Positions 8,756 through 19,693 are shown, numbered from the stretch's first letter. The stretch: 64,000 nt of DNA from Rhodocyclaceae bacterium (GCA_020248265.1 JADCHX010000002.1:310001-374000); one strand, 5' to 3'. Numbers and translations are program-made. Notes: generated by a model from the sequence alone, not told the origin.

Positions 8756-9322
8756 ATGAGCGACACGCCGCGCATCATCAAGAAGTACCCGAACCGCCGT
8801 CTCTACGACACCGCCACCAGCACCTACATCACGCTGGCCAACGTCAAGCAACTGGTCATCGAACAGACACCTTTTCAGGTGATCGACGCCAAGACGAACG
8901 ATGACCTCACGCGCAACATCCTGCTGCAGATCATCCTCGACGAAGAGAACAGCGAGGCGCCGATGTTCTCGTCCGACATGCTGTCGCAGATGATCCGTTT
9001 CTACGGCAATGCGATGCAGGGCATGATGGGCAGCTACCTCGAGAAGAACATCCAGACGTTCATGGGCATCCAGCAGCAGTTGCAGGACCAGTCCCGCTCG
9101 CTGTACGGCAGCAACCCGATGGTGAACACCGAAGCCTGGAACCAGATCGTCAAGATGCAGGGTCCGGCGGTACAGAGCCTGATGAGCGGCTACCTGGAGC
9201 AGAGCGCGAAGATGTTCGTCGAGATGCAGCAACAGATGCAGAAGCAGACCCAGAACCTGTTCAGCGGCTTCCCGTTCCCCGGCTTCGGCGGCACTTCCGG
9301 CAGCAAGCCGGAAGAGAAGTAG
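8756..9322 (+). CDS. phaR: Polyhydroxyalkanoate synthesis regulator PhaR
   Basis: PhaR is a DNA-binding repressor that also binds nascent PHA granules. It releases phasin genes when polymer is present. The 188-residue protein has the N-terminal PHB-accumulation DNA-binding domain (IIKKYPNRRLYDT, residues 6-18) and the following PHB_acc region (FSSDMLSQMIRFYGN). The C-terminal half is rich in Gln and Met (QQQLQDQ, EMQQQMQKQTQ) and likely mediates oligomerisation and granule binding. The ATG at 8756 was chosen because the family begins directly before the IIKKYPNRRLYD motif. It ends three bases before the putative rimO start. Confidence 0.93.
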   Translation: MSDTPRIIKKYPNRRLYDTATSTYITLANVKQLVIEQTPFQVIDAKTNDDLTRNILLQIILDEENSEAPMFSSDMLSQMIRFYGNAMQGMMGSYLEKNIQTFMGIQQQLQDQSRSLYGSNPMVNTEAWNQIVKMQGPAVQSLMSGYLEQSAKMFVEMQQQMQKQTQNLFSGFPFPGFGGTSGSKPEEK

Positions 9323-9325
9323 GCG

Positions 9326-10699
9326 TTGCCTCCCGCGCGAGGGCGTCCCGGCAAGACCGGCGGCGCGGCGCAGTCGGACGCGCCCGCGGTGCCGCGGGTG
9401 GGCTTCGTGTCGCTGGGCTGCCCGAAGGCGCTCGTCGACTCCGAACGCATCCTTACCCAGCTCCGCGCCGAGGGCTACGCGATCTCGCCCGACTACGCCG
9501 GGTCAGACATGGTGATCGTCAACACCTGCGGCTTCATCGATGCCGCCGTCGAGGAATCGCTGGAGGCGATCGGCGAGGCCCTGGCGGAAAACGGCAAGGT
9601 GATCGTTACCGGCTGCCTCGGTGCCAAGGGCACGGTGGTACGCGACCACTTCCCGAACCTGCTGGCGGTCACTGGCCCGCATGCCACCGAAGCGGTGATG
9701 CAGGCAGTGCATGAGCACCTGCCGCATCCGCACGATCCGTTCACCGATCTGGTCCCGCCGCAGGGCATACGGCTGACGCCCAGGCACTATGCGTATGTGA
9801 AGATCTCGGAAGGCTGCAATCATCGATGCACCTTCTGCATCATCCCGTCGATGCGTGGCGACCTCGTCTCGCGGCCGGTCGGCGACGTGCTGCAGGAGGC
9901 AGAGAACCTCGTGCGCGCCGGCGTCAGGGAACTGCTGGTGATCTCGCAGGACACCTCGGCCTACGGCGTCGACGTCAAGTACCGTACCGGCTTCTGGGGC
10001 GGGCGCCCGGTGAAGACCCGCATGACCGAACTCGTCCACGCCATGTCCTCCCTCGGTGCCTGGGTGCGCCTGCACTACGTCTACCCTTACCCACATGTCG
10101 ACGAGGTGATCCCCCTGATGGCCGAGGGCAAGGTGCTGCCCTACCTGGACGTTCCCTTCCAGCATGCCAGCCCGCGCATCCTCAAGCTGATGAAACGTCC
10201 TGCCAGCGCCGAGAACAACCTCGCCCGCATCCGCGCCTGGCGCGCAGCCTGTCCGGACCTGACCATCCGCAGCACGTTCATCGCCGGCTTCCCCGGCGAG
10301 ACGGAAGCCGAGTTCGAACAGCTCCTCGAATTCCTGGAAGAAGCACAGCTCGACCGTGTCGGCTGCTTCGCCTATTCGCCGGTCGAAGGCGCGGCCGCCA
10401 ACGCCCTGCCCGACCCCGTGCCGGACGAGGTCCGCGAAGAACGGCAGGCGAGGTTCATGGAGGTACAGGCGCGCATCAGCGCCGCCCGGCTCGCGCGCAA
10501 GGTCGGCACGACGGTTCGGGTGCTGGTCGATTCGGCCGAGGGCACCCGCGCCGTCGGCCGCAGCGCCGCGGATGCACCCGAGATCGACGGGCTGGTCCAT
10601 GTAGCGCGGGCGCGCGGCGCCAGGCCGGGCGACTTCATCGACGTCAAGGTCACCCGCGCCGACGAGCACGACCTGCACGGCAGCCGGGTCGGCGACTGA
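9326..10699 (+). CDS. rimO: Ribosomal protein S12 methylthiotransferase RimO
   Basis: RimO is a radical SAM enzyme that methylthiolates a conserved aspartate of ribosomal protein S12. It has three domains: the N-terminal MTTase domain ([17 protein letters not shown] with conserved cysteines), the radical SAM core with the cluster motif CNHRCTFC (Cys164, Cys168, Cys171 counting from the TTG), and a C-terminal TRAM domain for substrate binding. I used the TTG at 9326, four bases after the phaR stop, giving 457 residues. A later GTG just before [10 protein letters not shown] would give a length closer to E. coli RimO (441), so the start is uncertain. The family assignment is strong because the [11 protein letters not shown] segment separates RimO from MiaB. 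Confidence 0.93.
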   Translation: MPPARGRPGKTGGAAQSDAPAVPRVGFVSLGCPKALVDSERILTQLRAEGYAISPDYAGSDMVIVNTCGFIDAAVEESLEAIGEALAENGKVIVTGCLGAKGTVVRDHFPNLLAVTGPHATEAVMQAVHEHLPHPHDPFTDLVPPQGIRLTPRHYAYVKISEGCNHRCTFCIIPSMRGDLVSRPVGDVLQEAENLVRAGVRELLVISQDTSAYGVDVKYRTGFWGGRPVKTRMTELVHAMSSLGAWVRLHYVYPYPHVDEVIPLMAEGKVLPYLDVPFQHASPRILKLMKRPASAENNLARIRAWRAACPDLTIRSTFIAGFPGETEAEFEQLLEFLEEAQLDRVGCFAYSPVEGAAANALPDPVPDEVREERQARFMEVQARISAARLARKVGTTVRVLVDSAEGTRAVGRSAADAPEIDGLVHVARARGARPGDFIDVKVTRADEHDLHGSRVGD

Positions 10700-10744
10700 G
10701 GGCGGCGACCGGCGCATGGCCGCCGCGCGTCCTCGAAATCCCGC

Positions 10745-12787
10745 TCAGTCCCGGAAGAACGCCTGCACCGGGGCCAGCTCGCGCGTGAGCTTCATCGGCG
10801 GCAGGCTCTTCAGGATCTTTCGTCCGTAGCCCTTGGACATCAGCCGCGGGTCGCAGATCATCAGCACGCCACGGTCGGTCTCATCGCGGATCAGACGGCC
10901 TGCGCCCTGCTTGAGCGTGATCGCCGCGTCCGGCAGCTGGATCTGCGCGAACGCGTTGCCGCCGTTGCGGTTCATGTGTTCGATGCGTGCGGCGAGCACC
11001 GGGTCGTCCGGCGGCGCAAACGGCAACTTGTCGATCACCACCAGCGACAGGGCGTCGCCGCGCACGTCGACGCCTTCCCAGAACGAATGGCTGGCCACCA
11101 GCACGGCGTTGCCGCGCGTGCGGAACTGCTCGAGCAGTTCGGTACGCGAGGCCTCACCCTGGACCATCAGCGGGAACAGCAGTCCGCGGCGCCGGAAGGC
11201 CTCGTCGAGCAACTGGTGCGCGGCGCGCATGGCGCGCAGGCTCGTGCACAGCAAGAACGCGCGGCCCCCTGCTGCCTCGATCACCGGCAACGCGGCCTCG
11301 ACGACCGCACGCACGTAATCGGCGGTATTGGGTTCCGGCATCCCGGTGGGCACATACAGCATCGACTGGCGCGGAAAATCGAACGGACTCGGCCAGGTCG
11401 CGCATTCCGCATCCGACAGCCCGAGCGCACCCGCGTAGTGGCTGAAGTCGCCCTCGATCGACAGCGTCGCGGACGTGAACACCCAGGCCTTCGGATGGCC
11501 GCCGTTGCCGCCGAGCTGCTGGCGGAAGATGCGGGCGATCGACAGCGGCGTGGCATGCAGTTGCAGCGACTGCGCGAAGGTCTCGCCCCAGAGTACCCAG
11601 CCGGCGTCGTCGTCCGCGCCGGCACCGTCACCTTCGTCCTGATCCGGACGTCCCGCGCGTACGGTCTCCGCGACTGCCTGCACATGCCAGCGCGACAGGC
11701 GGCGGAACAGTTCATCGCAGCGCTCGGCGCACTTGCCGAGCCCTTCGCTGCGCTCGCCCTGCTCCGCCAGGTGCCCGGACAGCGCCTCGAGCGCAGCCAG
11801 CAGCTGTTCCAGCGCGGGGAGGAACGAAGCACGCTCACGCAGCAAGCGGAGCGTCAGGCGGCCGGCATCCTCGCGCACCGCGAGGCGGAGGTCGCGCGCC
11901 GCCTTTTCCAGCACGCCGGCAGCCAGCGGCAGCGGCGCATAGTCGCGGGCGCCCGCAAGCCCCTCGGCCCGCGTGTCGCGTGCCAGGTCCAGCAGTTGCG
12001 AGGTCGATACCGATTCGCCGAAGAACATGCTGGCGGTGTCTGGCAGCGCATGGGCTTCGTCGAAGATCACGGCGTCGCAGGTCGGCAGCAGTTCGGCAAA
12101 ACCGGTGTCACGCAGGGCGACGTCGGCGAAGAACAGGTGATGGTTCACCACGACGAGGTCGGCGGCGAGCGCGTTGCGCCTCGCCTCCATCACGAAGCAC
12201 TGCTGGAACTGCGGACATTCCGCGCCGAGACAGTTCTCGCGCGTGGACGTGGCCATCGCCCACGCCGGTGCGTTGTCGGGTACGGCCGCGAGTTCGCTGC
12301 GATCGCCCGACTTGCTGGTGGCGGCGAAACGCTCGATTTCCCGGAAATGCCGCACGTCCTGCGCGTTGCCGAAAAGGCCCTCGCGCGCGTTGCGCCCAAG
12401 GTGGTAGTGGCACACATAGTTCGAGCGCCCTTTCAGCAGAGCCACCGAAACCGGTACGTTGAGCGCCGCACGCACCAGCGGCAGGTCGCGGTCGAACAGC
12501 TGGTCCTGCAGCGTCTTGGTACCTGTCGAGATGATCACCTTGCCGCCGGAGAGCAATGCCGGCACCAGATAGGCGAAGGTCTTGCCAGTCCCGGTGCCGG
12601 CCTCCGCGACCAACACTCCGTTGCTGTCCAGCGCGCGCGCGATCGACTCGGCGAGTTCCACCTGCCCGGGTCTCGGGCGGTAGCCGGGCACCGCGCGGGC
12701 GAGCGGCCCACCGGCGGAAAAGACGTGTTCGAGACTGGAGTTCAGGACGCGGAACCGGTTGCTTCGGGTTGTCGCTGATGATCGCAC
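10745..12787 (-). CDS. ATP-dependent DNA helicase, DinG/YoaA (XPD-like) family
   Basis: This is an XPD-type 5'-3' superfamily 2 helicase with an iron-sulfur cluster. Related E. coli proteins (DinG, YoaA) unwind D-loops, R-loops and repair intermediates. The Walker A motif is in AEAGTGTGKT and the DEAH box in VIFDEAHALP. Cysteines in NYVCHYH and CLGAECPQFQQC are placed as expected for the XPD 4Fe-4S domain. A C-terminal GAGRLIRDETDRGV segment carries motif VI. The closest match in style is YoaA. No ATG begins the conserved part. I used GTG at 12787 (680 residues); a GTG at 12841 in the same frame is possible. It is divergent from the RhlE-like gene 105 bases away. Confidence 0.9.
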   Translation of the reverse strand: MRSSATTRSNRFRVLNSSLEHVFSAGGPLARAVPGYRPRPGQVELAESIARALDSNGVLVAEAGTGTGKTFAYLVPALLSGGKVIISTGTKTLQDQLFDRDLPLVRAALNVPVSVALLKGRSNYVCHYHLGRNAREGLFGNAQDVRHFREIERFAATSKSGDRSELAAVPDNAPAWAMATSTRENCLGAECPQFQQCFVMEARRNALAADLVVVNHHLFFADVALRDTGFAELLPTCDAVIFDEAHALPDTASMFFGESVSTSQLLDLARDTRAEGLAGARDYAPLPLAAGVLEKAARDLRLAVREDAGRLTLRLLRERASFLPALEQLLAALEALSGHLAEQGERSEGLGKCAERCDELFRRLSRWHVQAVAETVRAGRPDQDEGDGAGADDDAGWVLWGETFAQSLQLHATPLSIARIFRQQLGGNGGHPKAWVFTSATLSIEGDFSHYAGALGLSDAECATWPSPFDFPRQSMLYVPTGMPEPNTADYVRAVVEAALPVIEAAGGRAFLLCTSLRAMRAAHQLLDEAFRRRGLLFPLMVQGEASRTELLEQFRTRGNAVLVASHSFWEGVDVRGDALSLVVIDKLPFAPPDDPVLAARIEHMNRNGGNAFAQIQLPDAAITLKQGAGRLIRDETDRGVLMICDPRLMSKGYGRKILKSLPPMKLTRELAPVQAFFRD

Positions 12788-12891
12788 GGGCCACCGCAGG
12801 GCGGGCGCCGGGAACAGGCGCCCAGTCGCCGATACCGGCACACCGGCCCGGCTTCGCGTGTCGAGCAGGGCGCGTGCTATGCTTACGGGTT

Positions 12892-14541
12892 ATGGCGAGT
12901 ACAGAACAAACCGATCAGACATCAGCCGAGAACGGCGTGAGCAACGGCGAAGCGCAGAACGTTCGCCCGACGGCCGTCCCCGAACCCTCGCCAGCGCTGG
13001 CGCAGATCGCGGCCGCTCCAGCAGCGCCGTCAACGGAGCCGCCTCCCGTGGTGCAGTTCCGCGACCTCGGCCTGGCCCCGGAAATCCTTCGCGCGCTCGA
13101 CGAACTCGGCTACAAGGTGCCGACGCCGATCCAGACTCAAGCCATCCCGCATGTGTTGCGTGGCATCGACCTGCTCGGCGGCGCGCAGACTGGCACTGGC
13201 AAGACCGCGGCCTTCGCGCTGCCGATGCTGCAGCGGCTGCGCGTGCACGCGAACAACAGCGTGTCGCCCGCGCGCCACCAGGTACGCGCGCTGATCCTCG
13301 CCCCGACGCGCGAACTGGCCGCCCAGGTCGAAGAAAACGTCCGTGCGTACTCGAAGTACACGATGCTGCGCGTGACCTGCGTGTTCGGCGGCGTCTCGAT
13401 CGACCCGCAGATCGCCCAGCTGCGCGCGGGTGTCGAGATCGTGGTCGCCACACCGGGTCGCCTGCTCGACCATATCCAGCAGAAGACCCTTTCGCTGTCC
13501 CAGGTCGAATACCTGGTGCTCGACGAGGCGGATCGCATGCTCGACATGGGCTTCATGCCCGACATCAAGCGGATCCTCGCGCTGTTGCCGGAGCGGCGGC
13601 AGAGCCTGCTGTTCTCGGCCACGTTCCCCGAAGAGGTGAAGCGCCTGTCCGAGCAGCTGCTCAAGTCGCCGATCCGCATCGAGGTGGCACGCCCGAACGC
13701 GACCGCCGAGACGATCACGCACATCATCCATCGCTGCGACGACGGCAACAAGCGCCGCCTGCTGTCGCACCTGGTACGCAGCCGCAGCCTGACGCAGGTG
13801 CTTGTCTTCACGCGTACCAAGCAGACCGCACGCAGGCTCACCGTATCGCTGCAGCAGGAAGGGTTGTCCGCTGCCGAGATCCACAGCGACAAGACGCAGG
13901 CCGAGCGGATGCAGGCGCTGGCCGACTTCAAGGCAAACCGGATCACGCTTCTGGTTGCCACGGACATCGCCGCGCGCGGGCTCGACATCGATCACCTGCC
14001 GCACGTCATCAACTACGAGCTGCCGCAGTCGGCCGAAGACTACGTGCACCGCATCGGGCGCACCGGACGCGCTGGCATGCTGGGCGAGGCGATCTCCCTG
14101 GTCAGCCCGGGCGAAGACGAAATGCTCGCCAGCATCGAGAAGCTGATCAAGCGCAAGCTGCCCGTGTGCGAGGTAGAAGGCTGGACACCGTCCGTCCGTC
14201 CCGGCCCCGGTCTCGGCGGCGGACATGAACGCGAACGACCCCAGCGCGATGGCGATCGCGGTGGACGCCCTGGCGCGTCGCACGGGCGCTCCTCGGCGCC
14301 TGCGTCCGAACGTCCCGCGCGCGGTGAACCGATGCGCGAACGCGGCCGTCCCTCCGACAGGCCGGCGCCGGTCGGTGCACGACGGCGTATCCCGGACGAT
14401 CCGCTGTTCACCACCGCCTACGTGCCGCCGCCACTGCAAGAAAAGCCCGCGCTCGCCAGCCCCGCCGGTCAGGCCGCCATCGTCCGCCGCCGCCGGTCGC
14501 CGGTGCCGGCGCTGCTGGCGGCACCGCCCGAGTCGGCCTGA
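12892..14541 (+). CDS. rhlE: DEAD-box ATP-dependent RNA helicase, RhlE-like
   Basis: This 549-residue RNA helicase has all core motifs: a Q motif (PTPIQTQAIP), motif I AQTGTGKT, Ia PTRELA, Ib TPGRLLD, II DEAD, III SAT, V ATDIAARGLDI and VI HRIGRTGR. The C-terminal tail (from about residue 440) is rich in Arg, Gly and Pro (RERPQRDGDRGGRPG), as in RhlE proteins that bind structured RNA during ribosome assembly or mRNA decay. An Ala/Pro-rich N-terminal extension of about 50 residues precedes the core. The ATG at 12892 was chosen because the frame upstream lies over the divergent helicase gene. The subgroup (RhlE rather than DbpA or SrmB) is inferred from overall similarity. Confidence 0.9.
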   Translation: MASTEQTDQTSAENGVSNGEAQNVRPTAVPEPSPALAQIAAAPAAPSTEPPPVVQFRDLGLAPEILRALDELGYKVPTPIQTQAIPHVLRGIDLLGGAQTGTGKTAAFALPMLQRLRVHANNSVSPARHQVRALILAPTRELAAQVEENVRAYSKYTMLRVTCVFGGVSIDPQIAQLRAGVEIVVATPGRLLDHIQQKTLSLSQVEYLVLDEADRMLDMGFMPDIKRILALLPERRQSLLFSATFPEEVKRLSEQLLKSPIRIEVARPNATAETITHIIHRCDDGNKRRLLSHLVRSRSLTQVLVFTRTKQTARRLTVSLQQEGLSAAEIHSDKTQAERMQALADFKANRITLLVATDIAARGLDIDHLPHVINYELPQSAEDYVHRIGRTGRAGMLGEAISLVSPGEDEMLASIEKLIKRKLPVCEVEGWTPSVRPGPGLGGGHERERPQRDGDRGGRPGASHGRSSAPASERPARGEPMRERGRPSDRPAPVGARRRIPDDPLFTTAYVPPPLQEKPALASPAGQAAIVRRRRSPVPALLAAPPESA

Positions 14542-14552
14542 CCGGTACGACG

Positions 14553-16322
14553 ATGCGGTTGCCCGGTCGCCTTGCCGGTGCAGCCCGTGCGATCGTGGCC
14601 GCTGGCACGATCGCGCTGGCACTCGTGCCAGCGAGCCTCTCCGCGCTGCTGTCCACTGCAGCGCCCGCGCGGGCGGCGGCGCAGGGCGAACCGGCTGCCC
14701 GGCCGGCTCCGGTACCGGCTTCGCGCGAAGGCATCGCCTCTGCGCACCCGCTGGCGAGCGAAGCCGGCCGCCAGGTACTCGCCGCAGGCGGCAATGCCTT
14801 CGACGCCGCGATCGCGGTCGCCGCCGCGCTTGCGGTCGTCGAGCCCTATTCCTCGGGCATCGGTGGTGGCGGGTTCTTTCTGCTGCACAGGGCGCATGAC
14901 GGCCATCAGGTGATGGTCGACGCGCGCGAGACCGCACCCGCCGCAGCCGATGCGCACATGTATGTCGACGAATCCGGGCGTGCAGTACCGCGCGCGTCGC
15001 TGGATGGCGCACGTGCGGCGGCGATCCCGGGACTGCCGGCAGGGATCGTGCACCTCTCCCGGCAGTACGGGCGGCTGCCGCTCGCGCGTTCACTGGCACC
15101 GGCGATAGGGCTCGCGCGCGACGGCTTCACGGTGGATGCCCGATTCGCGACCGTCGCCCGCCTGGCCTCCGCGCGCCTGCAGCGCGACGCACGTACTGCA
15201 GCCGTCTTCATGCCCGCAGGCCGCGCGCTCGCGGAGGGAGACCACCTGCGCCAGCCCGCGCTCGCCGCGACGCTCGAGCGGCTCGCGAGGGACGGCCACG
15301 CCGGCTTCTATGCGGGCCCGGTCGCTGCCGAACTGGTTGCCTCGGTGCGCGCCGACGGCGGGATCTGGCAAGCGCACGACCTCGCCGCCTATGCCGTCGT
15401 CGAACGCCCGCCGATGCGGTTCGAGTACCGCGGCGCCACGATCACCGCGGCTGCGCTACCGTCGTCCGGCGGCGTGGTGATTGCACAGAGCCTGGCTATG
15501 CTGTCGCGGTTCGGCGCGCTGGAGCACCGGTCGCCGGCAGGCGCACACCTGGTTTCCGAGGCGCTGCGGCGTGCATTCGATGAGCGGGCCCGCTGGCTCG
15601 GTGACCCCGACTACGACCCGGTACCCCTCGACCGGCTGCTGTCGGAAGCGCACCTGCGCGCGCGCGGGGCCGATATCGATCCTCTGCAGGCGACCCCGAG
15701 CAGCCGCCTGGGCGACAGCCCGGCTGCGCGCGGGAGCACCGACACGACCCACCTGTCGGTGGTAGACCGCGACGGCAACCGGGTCGCGGCGACGCTCACG
15801 ATCAACACGCTGTTCGGCTCCGGGTTCATCGCCGGCAGCACCGGCGTGCTGTTGAACAATGAAATGGACGACTTCGCGCTGCCCGGTGCACAGCCGAACG
15901 CCTACGGGCTGACCGGGCGCGAAGCGAACCGGATCGAACCCGGAAAGCGTCCCCTGTCCAGCATGACGCCGATGTTCGTCGAGACGGCCCGCGGCGTCCA
16001 TGTCCTGGGGGCGCCCGGAGGCTCACGCATCATCAGCATGCTGCTGCTGGCGGTGCTCGACATCACCTCCGACGATCCACCCTCGCCGGCCGTGCTGGTG
16101 GCACGGCCACGCTATCACCACCAGTTCAGGCCTGACCGGATCGAGGTCGAGCCGGGTGCGTTTGCCGACGACTGGATCGACGCGCTGCGCAGCCGGGGCC
16201 ATGCAGTCACGATCGGTGGCCGTGCGTGGGGCAACATGCAGGTCGTCCACATCGACAGAGCCAGCGGCGAGGTCAGCACGGCGAGCGATCCGCGCGGGCG
16301 CACCGGGATCGCCTGGTTCTGA
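14553..16322 (+). CDS. ggt: Gamma-glutamyltransferase (glutathione hydrolase), exported
   Basis: This is a 589-residue Ntn-hydrolase precursor that cleaves the gamma-glutamyl bond of glutathione in the periplasm. An N-terminal signal peptide (RAIVAAGTIALALVPASL) ends near an AxA site at about residue 40. Autoprocessing should occur before Thr398 of TTHLSVVD, giving large and small subunits; that threonine is the nucleophile. PLSSMTP and GAPGGSRI, which shape the active site and oxyanion region, are present. It follows the RhlE-like helicase after 11 bases but has no evident functional link to it. The downstream hldD gene faces it tail to tail. Confidence 0.93.
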   Translation: MRLPGRLAGAARAIVAAGTIALALVPASLSALLSTAAPARAAAQGEPAARPAPVPASREGIASAHPLASEAGRQVLAAGGNAFDAAIAVAAALAVVEPYSSGIGGGGFFLLHRAHDGHQVMVDARETAPAAADAHMYVDESGRAVPRASLDGARAAAIPGLPAGIVHLSRQYGRLPLARSLAPAIGLARDGFTVDARFATVARLASARLQRDARTAAVFMPAGRALAEGDHLRQPALAATLERLARDGHAGFYAGPVAAELVASVRADGGIWQAHDLAAYAVVERPPMRFEYRGATITAAALPSSGGVVIAQSLAMLSRFGALEHRSPAGAHLVSEALRRAFDERARWLGDPDYDPVPLDRLLSEAHLRARGADIDPLQATPSSRLGDSPAARGSTDTTHLSVVDRDGNRVAATLTINTLFGSGFIAGSTGVLLNNEMDDFALPGAQPNAYGLTGREANRIEPGKRPLSSMTPMFVETARGVHVLGAPGGSRIISMLLLAVLDITSDDPPSPAVLVARPRYHHQFRPDRIEVEPGAFADDWIDALRSRGHAVTIGGRAWGNMQVVHIDRASGEVSTASDPRGRTGIAWF

Positions 16323-16359
16323 TCCACGCCGCCCCGCAAGGCCTGCGTAGCCGCGCAGC

Positions 16360-17361
16360 TTACGCAGCGCGCGCGAGATGGTCCACGTAGCGCACGACGC
16401 CCTCGCCCACACCCGCGAACGGCGCAGCATAGCCGGTGCGCCGCAGCAGCGACAGGTCGGCTTCGGTGAAACTCTGGTACTTGCGCGCGAGGTCGGCGGG
16501 CATCGGGAAATACTCGATCAGCCCCGCGGCCCGCATCGCGTCGAGCGACAGCGAGCCCTGGTCGTGCTGCGCGCGGCAGGCGTTCACGGTCGCTACCGCG
16601 ACATCGTTGAACGTCTGCGCCCGGCCGGTCCCGCAGTTGTAGATCCCGCTGGCGTCGGCCTTGCCGAGGAAATGCATGTTCACCGACACCACGTCGTCGA
16701 CCGATACGAAGTCGCGCCGCTGTTCGCCATCGCCGTAGCCAGCGGAGCCTGCGAACAGGCGGACCTTGCCGGTGGCCCGGTACTGGTCGAAGAAATGCAT
16801 GGCCACCGACGCCATCCGCCCCTTGTGGCGCTCGCCGGGGCCGTACACGTTGAAGTAGCGCAGCCCGACGATCGGAGCAGTTCGCACGGCGAGTTGCCGG
16901 CGTACGACCTGGTCGAGCAGGAACTTGGAATAGCCGTAGACATTCAGCGGCCGCTCGAACTCGCGCGACTCGCGGAACACGCCGCTCCCGCCGTAAACCG
17001 CAGCCGACGATGCGTACACCAGCGGCACCTCCTCGGCCTGGCAGAACTCGATCAGTTCAGCCGTCCAGCGGTAGTTGTTGTCCATCATGTAGCGCCCGTC
17101 GGACTCGACCGTGTCAGAGCAGGCCCCCTGGTGCAGCACGGCCTCGATACCGCCTTCGAACGCACCGTTCGACAAGGCCTCGAAGAAGTCCTTCTTGTCG
17201 AAGTAATCGGCGATCTCGCAGTCGACCAGGTTGCTGAACTTGTCGCCGCGCGTGAGGTTGTCGACTGCGATGATGTCCCGCTCGCCACGCGCATTGAGCG
17301 CCCGCACGAGGTTGGACCCGATGAACCCGGCCGCGCCGGTGACGATGTAGTAGCCTGCCAT
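16360..17361 (-). CDS. hldD: ADP-L-glycero-D-manno-heptose 6-epimerase
   Basis: HldD (RfaD) makes the last nucleotide-sugar change for the LPS inner core, converting ADP-D-glycero- to ADP-L-glycero-D-manno-heptose. The 333-residue protein is an extended SDR epimerase. It has the NAD(P)-binding motif [10 protein letters not shown] near the N terminus, the HQGACSDT segment typical of HldD, and the catalytic YGYSK (Tyr-x3-Lys). It lies two bases after the heptose kinase gene hldA, so hldA and hldD form part of an LPS operon with ugd upstream. Confidence 0.95.
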   Translation of the reverse strand: MAGYYIVTGAAGFIGSNLVRALNARGERDIIAVDNLTRGDKFSNLVDCEIADYFDKKDFFEALSNGAFEGGIEAVLHQGACSDTVESDGRYMMDNNYRWTAELIEFCQAEEVPLVYASSAAVYGGSGVFRESREFERPLNVYGYSKFLLDQVVRRQLAVRTAPIVGLRYFNVYGPGERHKGRMASVAMHFFDQYRATGKVRLFAGSAGYGDGEQRRDFVSVDDVVSVNMHFLGKADASGIYNCGTGRAQTFNDVAVATVNACRAQHDQGSLSLDAMRAAGLIEYFPMPADLARKYQSFTEADLSLLRRTGYAAPFAGVGEGVVRYVDHLARAA

Positions 17362-17363
17362 CT

Positions 17364-18347
17364 TCAGTTTCCTTCCTGCATGGGCGCAGCGAGTTCTTCC
17401 GGATGCACGACCGCCGTGCCCAGCTTGCCGACGACGATTCCCGCGGCGCGGTTGGCCACGCGCATTGCCTCCGGCAGCGCTGCGCCGCAGGCGAGCATCA
17501 CGCCGATAGTCGCAATCACCGTGTCGCCGGCCCCGCTGACGTCGTAGACCTCGCGCGCATGCGTCGGCTGGTGATGCATGCCGTCGGCGTCGAACAGCGT
17601 CATGCCTTCCTCGCTACGCGTGACGAGCAGGGCTTCGAGGCCGAGGTCGGCGCGCATGCGTTGTGCCTTGTCGGCCAGGGCAGCGTCGCCGCTCCAGTTC
17701 CCGGCAACCTGCCGGAACTCGCTGCGGTTGGGCGTGAGCAGCGTGGCACCACGGTAGCGCTGGTAATCCTCCCCTTTCGGGTCGACCAGCACAGGCTTGT
17801 TCGCCGCGCGAGCCGCCGCGATCATCCGTTCGATGTGGGCGAGCCCACCCTTGGCGTAATCGGACAGGATCACCACGTCCGACTCGGGCAGCGCCTCCTC
17901 GAACGCGGCGAGCTTGGCGGCCAGCACCTCGTGGCTCGGCAGCGTTTCGAAATCGATGCGCATCAGCTGCTGCTGCCGACTGATCACCCGCAGCTTGACC
18001 GTGGTCGAGATGGTCCGGTCGCAGTGCATGTCGGCGACCACGCGCTCTGCACCGAGCAGGCGCTCGAGCGTGGCGCCCGCCTCGTCATCGCCGACCACGC
18101 ACAGCAGCCGCGTACGCGCGCCTAGAGCGGCTGCGTTGCGTGCCACATTCGCCGCTCCGCCGGGCCGCTCCTCGCTGCGCTCGATGCGCACCACCGGCAC
18201 CGGCGCCTCGGGGGAAATACGCTCGACCGCGCCGAACCAGTAGCGGTCGAGCATCACGTCACCGACCACCAGTACGCGGCCCGTGCTGGCGCGTTCATGG
18301 GAATAGACGCCCGGATGCGAACCCTCGGGGCGCGGAGGGTTCTTCAT
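17364..18347 (-). CDS. hldA: D-glycero-beta-D-manno-heptose-7-phosphate kinase (RfaE domain I)
   Basis: This ribokinase-family enzyme phosphorylates heptose 7-phosphate to the 1,7-bisphosphate for LPS core synthesis. It spans 327 residues and contains only the kinase half of the bifunctional HldE. The cytidylyltransferase-type half is missing, which is usual where hldA and hldC are separate genes. Motifs visible are [11 protein letters not shown], the [11 protein letters not shown] sugar-binding loop, [12 protein letters not shown] and the catalytic [11 protein letters not shown]. The ATG at 18347 overlaps the TGA of ugd by four bases. No hldC or gmhB gene is in the window. Confidence 0.93.
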   Translation of the reverse strand: MKNPPRPEGSHPGVYSHERASTGRVLVVGDVMLDRYWFGAVERISPEAPVPVVRIERSEERPGGAANVARNAAALGARTRLLCVVGDDEAGATLERLLGAERVVADMHCDRTISTTVKLRVISRQQQLMRIDFETLPSHEVLAAKLAAFEEALPESDVVILSDYAKGGLAHIERMIAAARAANKPVLVDPKGEDYQRYRGATLLTPNRSEFRQVAGNWSGDAALADKAQRMRADLGLEALLVTRSEEGMTLFDADGMHHQPTHAREVYDVSGAGDTVIATIGVMLACGAALPEAMRVANRAAGIVVGKLGTAVVHPEELAAPMQEGN

Positions 18348-19690
18348 GGTGCCTCGGACGCCTTCGACTGCGCCCGACCAGTCGGGTAGTACTCGATCCC
18401 GGCGTCGGTCACCATCGCGGGATCGTACAGGTTGCGCCCGTCGATGATCACCGGATGCCTGAGCTCGCGGCGGATCGACTCGAAATCGGGGCTGCGGAAT
18501 TCCTTCCATTCGGTGACCACGAGCAGTGCATCGCAGCCTTGCAGCGCGGCATGTGCGCTGTCGAAGAACGTGACGCCGGCGCGCGCCTCGAGCAGACCAC
18601 GCGCGACATCCATGGCCACTGGATCGTAGGCGTTCACGGTGGCACCCCGCGCGAGAATCGCGTCGATGATCACCAGGCTAGGCGCCTCGCGCATGTCGTC
18701 GGTGTTCGGCTTGAACGCGAGCCCCCAGAGCGCGAAGCGCCGGCCGGCGAGCGACTCGCCGAAGCGCGCCACGACCTTGTCGACCAGCACCTGCTTCTGC
18801 CGTTCGTTCACGTCGTGCACCGCTTCCAGGATGGCCAGTTCCATGCCGTACTGCTGCGCGGTCCGGCGCAGCGCCCGCACATCCTTCGGAAAGCACGATC
18901 CTCCGAAGCCGGCACCGGGATACAGGAAGTGGTAGCCGATGCGGGGATCGGAACCGATGCCCTTGCGCACCTGCTCGATGTCCGCCCCGAGCCGCTCCGC
19001 CAGGTTGGCCAGTTCGTTCATGAAGGAGATACGTGTCGCGAGCATCGCGTTGGCTGCGTACTTGGTGAGTTCGGCCGAGCGCACGTCCATCACGATCAGC
19101 CGCTCGTGGTTGCGCTGGACCGGTGCGTACAGCTCGCGCATGATGCGCAGCGCGCGCTCGTCGTCCACGCCGAGCACGACGCGGTCGGGCCGCATGAAGT
19201 CCTCGACCGCCGCACCCTCCTTCAGGAACTCGGGATTGGACACCACGCTGAACGGATACGATACGCCGCGCCGCGCGAGTTCTCCGGCGATCGCCTCGCG
19301 CACGAGATCGGCGGTACCCACCGGTACCGTGGACTTGTCGACGATCACGCGATAGCCGTCGAGGTACTGGCCGATCGACCTTGCCGCGGCGATCACGTGC
19401 TGCAGGTCGGCCGAGCCATCTTCCCCCGGCGGCGTGCCGACGGCGAGGAACTGCACCCGGGCGAACGCTGCGGCCTGCTGCGGGTCGGTCGTGAAGGTCA
19501 GGCGCCCGGCGGCGACATTGCGCTTGACGATCGCCTCCAGCCCCGGCTCGTGGATCGGGATGCCGCCGGCCCGTAACTGCGCGATCTTGCGCTCGTCGAT
19601 ATCGAGGCACAGAACATCGTTGCCGAGGTCGGCGAAGCAGGCGCCCGAGACGAGGCCCACGTATCCGGTACCGATCACCGTCAGTTTCAT
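18344..19690 (-). CDS. ugd: UDP-glucose 6-dehydrogenase
   Basis: Ugd oxidises UDP-glucose to UDP-glucuronate with two NAD+. The product feeds capsule, LPS or Ara4N synthesis. The 448-residue length is typical. The N-terminal Rossmann motif is [17 protein letters not shown]. The catalytic cysteine lies in [10 protein letters not shown], the central domain has the [10 protein letters not shown] helix, and [18 protein letters not shown] marks the C-terminal nucleotide-binding domain. It sits between pyrF (three bases upstream) and hldA (four-base overlap) in a leftward operon ending at hldD. Confidence 0.95.
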   Translation of the reverse strand: MKLTVIGTGYVGLVSGACFADLGNDVLCLDIDERKIAQLRAGGIPIHEPGLEAIVKRNVAAGRLTFTTDPQQAAAFARVQFLAVGTPPGEDGSADLQHVIAAARSIGQYLDGYRVIVDKSTVPVGTADLVREAIAGELARRGVSYPFSVVSNPEFLKEGAAVEDFMRPDRVVLGVDDERALRIMRELYAPVQRNHERLIVMDVRSAELTKYAANAMLATRISFMNELANLAERLGADIEQVRKGIGSDPRIGYHFLYPGAGFGGSCFPKDVRALRRTAQQYGMELAILEAVHDVNERQKQVLVDKVVARFGESLAGRRFALWGLAFKPNTDDMREAPSLVIIDAILARGATVNAYDPVAMDVARGLLEARAGVTFFDSAHAALQGCDALLVVTEWKEFRSPDFESIRRELRHPVIIDGRNLYDPAMVTDAGIEYYPTGRAQSKASEAP

Positions 19691-19693
19691 CGG

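Noticed and set aside
10976-12778. 600-codon plus-strand frame
   Set aside because: Antisense to the DinG/YoaA-type helicase; no start signal or motif.
13030-15099. 689-codon minus-strand frame
   Set aside because: Antisense to the RhlE-like helicase and the start of ggt, both of which have full motif sets.
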